Shown one piece after another: positions 50,768 to 54,284 of a stretch of 54,284 nucleotides of DNA. Both the position numbers and the translations under genes were made by a program. The DNA is taken from assembly GCA_947369085.1 (NCBI GenBank), contig CANBJR010000015.1:1-54284 (forward strand), in the 5' to 3' direction. This DNA comes from an uncultured Clostridia bacterium (GTDB lineage Bacteria > Bacillota > Clostridia > Oscillospirales > Acutalibacteraceae). The notes under the pieces were generated by a model. It saw nothing but the letters and a program-made list of their open reading frames with translations. It did no database searches and was not told the DNA's origin. How positions within the stretch are numbered: position 1 is the first letter of the stretch; each line of letters opens with the position of its first letter.

Positions 50768-52171
50768 TTACTCTTTGCCGTTCCAGCAGTAGGTGCAAAG
50801 CTTACACGGAGAAATTCCGATTGAGTCAAGCATATCGTCAAGGCGATGATAGCGAAGCGAAGTAAAGTTAAGCTCTTTGCGGATTTCTTCAATCATTTCA
50901 CAGTAGTTTGTGCTCGTAGGATCTGCATAATCCGAAAGCATTTTATCTGCATTATCGCCCTCACGTCGTAAAATTACTCTGCGTGCAATTAAATCAAGCT
51001 CTGATGTTGAGCGAGAAAAGTTAAGATACTTACAGCCGAACATAATCGGAGGACACGCCGGACGGATATGGACCTCTTTTGCTCCGCTGTTATACAAAAA
51101 TTCGGTAGTTTCCCGAAGCTGAGTTCCTCTTACAATTGAATCGTCAATCAGCAAAAGGCGTTTGTTTTCAATCAACTTTTTAACGGGAATAAGCTTCATA
51201 TGCGCAATTTTATTTCTCTGTTTCTGATTAGTAGGCATAAATGAACGAGGCCACGTCGGCGTATATTTTATAAACGGACGTGTAAACGGAATTTTTGTTT
51301 CGTTTGAATAGCCGATTGCGTGGGCAATTCCCGAATCAGGAACGCCTGCAACAACATCGGGCGTTACATTATCTCTTTTTGCAAGCAGACGTCCGCACTC
51401 GTAGCGCATCTGCTCGACGTTTACGCCCTCATAGCAAGAGGTCGGATAGCCGTAATAAACCCATAAAAATGAGCAAATTTTCATTTCTTTGCCGGCAGGG
51501 CTTACGGTTTCAACACCTTCGGGGGTCATAAAGACAATTTCAGCAGGACCGAGTTCCTTGCAGTCCTCATAACCAAGATTGAGATAAGCAAAGCTTTCAA
51601 ACGAAGCGCAGTAAGCTCCGTCCTTTTTTCCTATAATAATGGGAGTACGTCCGAGCCTGTCACGGGCGGCATAGATTCCTTTTGAGGTAAGCAGAAGAAT
51701 AGTCATTGAACCGTTGATTTTCTCCTGCGCAAACCTTAGTCCCTCGACAATTGACGACTTCTGGTTAATAAGTGCAGCCGTAATTTCGGTAGGGTTGATT
51801 GTGCCTCCGCTCATTTCAAGAAAATGAGTATTGCCGTTATTGTAGCACTCGTTTATAAGCTCATCGGAATTGTTGATTTTTCCGACAGTTGTAATTGCAA
51901 AGCTGCCGAGGTGCGAATGAACAAGAAGCGGCTGCGGCTCAAAGTCTGAAATACAGCCTATTCCGAGGTTTCCCTCAAGTTCTTCAACATCACGCTCAAA
52001 CTTTGTGCGGAACGGAGAATTCTGAATGTTATGAATTGCACGGGAAAATCCGTTCTCTCCGTGAACAGCCATACCGCCTCGCCTTGTGCCGAGATGAGAA
52101 TGATAGTCGGTACCGTAAAACAAGTCCAAAACACACGATTCCTTTGATGCAACAGCAAAAAATCCACCCAT
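50768..52171 (-). CDS. PurF-like amidophosphoribosyltransferase homologue without the N-terminal catalytic Cys
   Basis: 467 residues. The N-terminal Ntn-type glutaminase fold and the C-terminal PRTase fold are both complete. The PRPP loop is intact (LLLIDDSIVRGTQLRET), and RDRLGRTPI and PDSGIAHAIGY match PurF. However the protein begins MGGFFAVAS where PurF has Met-Cys-Gly, and the usual HRGQES loop reads HLGTRRGG. The start is fixed by AAAGGGG upstream, so the missing Cys is real. A C-terminal cluster Cys456, Cys459, Cys462 may hold metal or Fe-S. It stands alone, away from other pur genes. It could be an ammonia-dependent or repurposed enzyme. Confidence 0.87.
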   Translation of the reverse strand: MGGFFAVASKESCVLDLFYGTDYHSHLGTRRGGMAVHGENGFSRAIHNIQNSPFRTKFERDVEELEGNLGIGCISDFEPQPLLVHSHLGSFAITTVGKINNSDELINECYNNGNTHFLEMSGGTINPTEITAALINQKSSIVEGLRFAQEKINGSMTILLLTSKGIYAARDRLGRTPIIIGKKDGAYCASFESFAYLNLGYEDCKELGPAEIVFMTPEGVETVSPAGKEMKICSFLWVYYGYPTSCYEGVNVEQMRYECGRLLAKRDNVTPDVVAGVPDSGIAHAIGYSNETKIPFTRPFIKYTPTWPRSFMPTNQKQRNKIAHMKLIPVKKLIENKRLLLIDDSIVRGTQLRETTEFLYNSGAKEVHIRPACPPIMFGCKYLNFSRSTSELDLIARRVILRREGDNADKMLSDYADPTSTNYCEMIEEIRKELNFTSLRYHRLDDMLDSIGISPCKLCTYCWNGKE

Positions 52172-52487
52172 AAACCTATACCCCTTTATATTTCTAAATT
52201 TTTAATCATAAGATGACATAAACTAAACTCAGGTTATAAAACACACGTCATTTATAAGAGTTTAGTACCAATACTATTTTAATATATTCGACAGAATTAG
52301 TCAATTACTTTAGAATGAAAATAGTTTTAAACATAAAATTACAAATTATCTCCTTACATAATTCACCTGTTATTTATTTCGCAATATCTTGACATTAAAC
52401 AACAATTTGTGATATACTGCTTGCTAACAAATTTAAATTATACCCTTTTGAATTGTTATTTTCGACTTTAAGCGAAGTGAGATAATT
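52172..52487. other. Divergent promoter region
   Basis: 316 bp of AT-rich DNA between the PurF-like gene and plsY. It contains the plsY promoter listed separately. I see no other ORF, RNA or repeat. Confidence 0.6.
52389..52418 (+). promoter_or_regulatory. plsY promoter
   Basis: TTGACA (52389-52394), 18-bp spacer, TATACT (52413-52418). Confidence 0.8.
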
Positions 52488-53105
52488 ATGCTAAAAACAA
52501 TCGGTTTTATATTGTTAGGCTATTTTTCCGGCAGTATATTGTATGCCCGTATTTTTTCCCGATTATTTAAAAAAGATAATATAATTGAAAACAGCAAGGA
52601 TAAAAATCCCGGCGCAGCAAACGCATTTATGTACGGCGGATTCCATTGCGGTATTCTTACGCTTATTTTTGACCTTGCAAAGGGATTTCTGCCTGTTTCA
52701 TTTTTTATTCATCAGTCACAAACAATATTTCCGGGTGTTATTTCAACGGCTCTGGTAATTGCCGCTCCCGTCATTGGCCATGCCTTTCCGGTATTTTTCA
52801 AATTCAAGGGAGGCAAAGGAATTGCCGTAAGCTTTGGCTGCCTGCTTGGTCTTTTGCCGTTTTGGCAGCCGCTTGCTATCCTTGTGTTTTTCTTTATTCT
52901 CTTTTCAGTCGTTCTAAGAATTTCTCCGCACTTTCACCGCACATTTGTTTCCTATGTAAGCGCTCTTATCTGTATTTTATTTTTAGTAAAAGAGCCGGCA
53001 ATTTGCATCGGATTTTTTCTGATTACGTTGGTAGTCATTTTAAAACTCCTTTTCAGCAAAGAAAAAAGAGAAAAGCCGGAGGTTAGTTTGTTATGGAAGC
53101 GTTAA
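52488..53105 (+). CDS. plsY: Glycerol-3-phosphate acyltransferase PlsY
   Basis: 205 residues with about 5-6 membrane helices. The three PlsY motifs are present: SGSILYARIFSR, KNPGAANAF and GHAFPVFFKFKGGKGIAVSFG. It transfers acyl groups from acyl phosphate to glycerol-3-phosphate, the first step of phospholipid synthesis. It overlaps the next gene by 13 bp. Confidence 0.93.
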   Translation: MLKTIGFILLGYFSGSILYARIFSRLFKKDNIIENSKDKNPGAANAFMYGGFHCGILTLIFDLAKGFLPVSFFIHQSQTIFPGVISTALVIAAPVIGHAFPVFFKFKGGKGIAVSFGCLLGLLPFWQPLAILVFFFILFSVVLRISPHFHRTFVSYVSALICILFLVKEPAICIGFFLITLVVILKLLFSKEKREKPEVSLLWKR

Positions 53106-54214
53106 TTCTTTCATGCGGCACAGGCGGAGGACACAATTCTGCCGGAAAAGCAATAACAGAAGAGTTGAATCGCCGCAAACATAACGCCGTTATGATTAAT
53201 CCGTATGACCTGCGAAGCAAAAAGATTGCAGGATGTATAAACAACGCCTATATTTCTCTTGCGCAGAAAGCGCCTCGTTTTTTCGGCGCCGTTTACGGTG
53301 CAGGTCAGCTTTACAGAAAATTACCGTTTCGTTCGCCCGTTTACTTTATTAATCGCCGTATGGTTTCAACTCTGGGCGAATATCTGACTGAAAATCATTT
53401 TGATATAATCATTATGACTCACCTGTTTCCTGCTGAAATTATAACAAATATGAAAAGCACTTCAATTGCTGTTCCGAAAACAATGTTTATCGGCACTGAC
53501 TATACCTGTATTCCGTTTACAGAGGAAACAAACTGCGATGTATATATTATCCCCTCGTCTGAGCAAGCTGACAACTACATAAACAAGGGTATACCGAAAG
53601 AAAAACTTTATCCTCTCGGCATTCCCGTTCTAAGCAGATTTTCGGAAAACACAAATCGTGATATAATACGAAAAAAGCTTGGGCTTGATTTAAACAAAAA
53701 ATATATTCTTGTAAGCGGCGGAAGCATGGGCGGCGGAGGAATTAAAAAGGTGATTAAAATACTTTCTTCCGTTATTTCAGATTTTAAAAACACCGAACTG
53801 ATTATCATCTGCGGCAACAACAAAAAGCTTTATAATAAACTGCAAAACGCTGATTATCCGAAAGTAACCGTTCTCGGATATACCGAAAATATGGCTGAAT
53901 ATATGAAAGCCGCAAACTTGTTTGTCACAAAGCCCGGAGGGCTTTCTTCAACAGAAGCCGCTGTCAGCAAAGTACCGATGCTGCACACAGCGGCAATTCC
54001 CGGTTGTGAAACACTAAACGCCGAATTTTTCAGTAAAAACGGTATGAGCACATTCTGTAAAACTTCGAGAAAAGACTTGACAGATGCGATAAAAATTATC
54101 AATGATGAAAAAGCATGCTTTGATATGGTAGAAAATCAACGCAAAAAAATTAACTCAAAAGCCGCTGCGGGCATTTGTGATTTGGCTGAAAAACTGGCAG
54201 GATATAAAAACTAA
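53093..54214 (+). CDS. MGDG synthase/UgtP-type glycolipid glycosyltransferase (GT28)
   Basis: 373 residues. N-terminal MGDG synthase domain (LILSCGTGGGHNSAGKAITEEL, THLFPAEIITNM) and C-terminal GT28 domain with YILVSGGSMGGGGIKKVI and the donor-binding VTKPGGLSSTEA. It probably adds a sugar to diacylglycerol to make membrane glycolipid or a lipoteichoic acid anchor. Coupling to plsY (overlap, GGAGG inside plsY) supports a lipid role. The exact sugar is not shown. Confidence 0.92.
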   Translation: MEALILSCGTGGGHNSAGKAITEELNRRKHNAVMINPYDLRSKKIAGCINNAYISLAQKAPRFFGAVYGAGQLYRKLPFRSPVYFINRRMVSTLGEYLTENHFDIIIMTHLFPAEIITNMKSTSIAVPKTMFIGTDYTCIPFTEETNCDVYIIPSSEQADNYINKGIPKEKLYPLGIPVLSRFSENTNRDIIRKKLGLDLNKKYILVSGGSMGGGGIKKVIKILSSVISDFKNTELIIICGNNKKLYNKLQNADYPKVTVLGYTENMAEYMKAANLFVTKPGGLSSTEAAVSKVPMLHTAAIPGCETLNAEFFSKNGMSTFCKTSRKDLTDAIKIINDEKACFDMVENQRKKINSKAAAGICDLAEKLAGYKN

Positions 54215-54232
54215 ATTTACACAATAATGAAA

Positions 54233-54255
54233 GGGGCTGTCGCAATAACAGCTCC
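54233..54255. terminator. Hairpin after the GT28 gene
   Basis: GGGGCTGT / ACAGCTCC; no clear T-run on the plus side, so it is only a probable terminator. Confidence 0.5.
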
Positions 54256-54284
54256 AAAAAGAAAAACCGGGTAGCCCGAAAGGG

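Overview
This 54 kb window reads as a chromosomal segment of a low-GC, spore-forming, Gram-positive anaerobe of the class Clostridia, most like a Ruminococcus/Oscillospiraceae gut bacterium. The basis for this is an alpha/beta small acid-soluble spore protein and SpoIIE, LL-diaminopimelate aminotransferase (DapL), a leucine T-box, an SPKTG/sortase B pair like that of Clostridioides difficile, and a secreted esterase with a dockerin and carbohydrate-binding modules. The species assignment is inference. Most genes have strong Shine-Dalgarno sites, and several appear to start at TTG or GTG.

Layout. 1-2.1 kb (minus): 5' part of glyA, dusB and a secreted, tail-anchored acidic repeat protein. 2.4-6.4 kb (plus): a phosphoribosyltransferase-fold protein, an AraC regulator and a multimodular dockerin-bearing esterase. 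6.5-8.2 kb (minus): a double-GNAT gene behind a broken methyltransferase gene, both under a promoter, small leader ORF and terminator that look like an attenuator. 8.26-13.5 kb (minus): tRNA-Arg, M18 aminopeptidase, then the housekeeping run DUF951-prfA-sua5-coaE-lytic transglycosylase. 13.57-14.87 kb: accessory-looking DNA with a 172-bp MITE-like palindrome, a divergent SLOG/ribbon-helix-helix pair with shared repeat boxes, and copy A of a dispersed 160-bp repeat. 14.87-16.95 kb: T-box and leuA. 17.1-18.9 kb: an unknown multi-span membrane protein and a divergent XRE regulator with two matched 20-bp palindromes. 18.9-21.7 kb (minus): SASP and an ArsR-headed redox/permease operon.

21.86-22.18 kb (minus): tRNA-Gly, Phe, Asp and Val. 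22.3-24.3 kb: hslO, a methyltransferase and a TrpR/YerC regulator. 24.5-26.2 kb: an RsgI-like anti-sigma factor, an ECF sigma factor and a secreted DxDxDG repeat protein. 26.4-29.4 kb: spoIIE and divergent ruvX. 29.5-32.3 kb: LCP ligase, sortase B and a likely SPKTG substrate. 32.5-35.3 kb (plus): nadA, mnmA and an unknown TIM-barrel-like protein. 35.3-38 kb (minus): VanW-like protein, YqeG phosphatase and dapL. 38-45.5 kb (minus): an ANTAR regulator, carA, carB fused in frame to dapF, and pyrG. 45.5-45.9 kb: repeat copy B. 46-54.2 kb: Na/Pi cotransporter, GT39-like transferase, patatin, a PurF-like protein without the usual glutaminase cysteine, plsY and a GT28 glycolipid synthase.

The main logical units are nucleotide and amino-acid supply (ANTAR-carA-carB/dapF-pyrG, leuA under Leu-tRNA control, dapL), the cell envelope (LCP, sortase, VanW, lytic transglycosylase, plsY and glycolipid GT), and translation or its quality control (prfA, sua5, mnmA, dusB, tRNAs). 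The most unusual items are the carB-dapF open frame with an internal ribosome site, the leader-ORF attenuator ahead of a deletion-damaged methyltransferase, the paired XRE operators, the two-copy intergenic repeat, and the ECF/anti-sigma module with a cysteine-containing calcium-loop-like repeat protein. No phage, IS transposase, CRISPR array or rRNA gene was seen.
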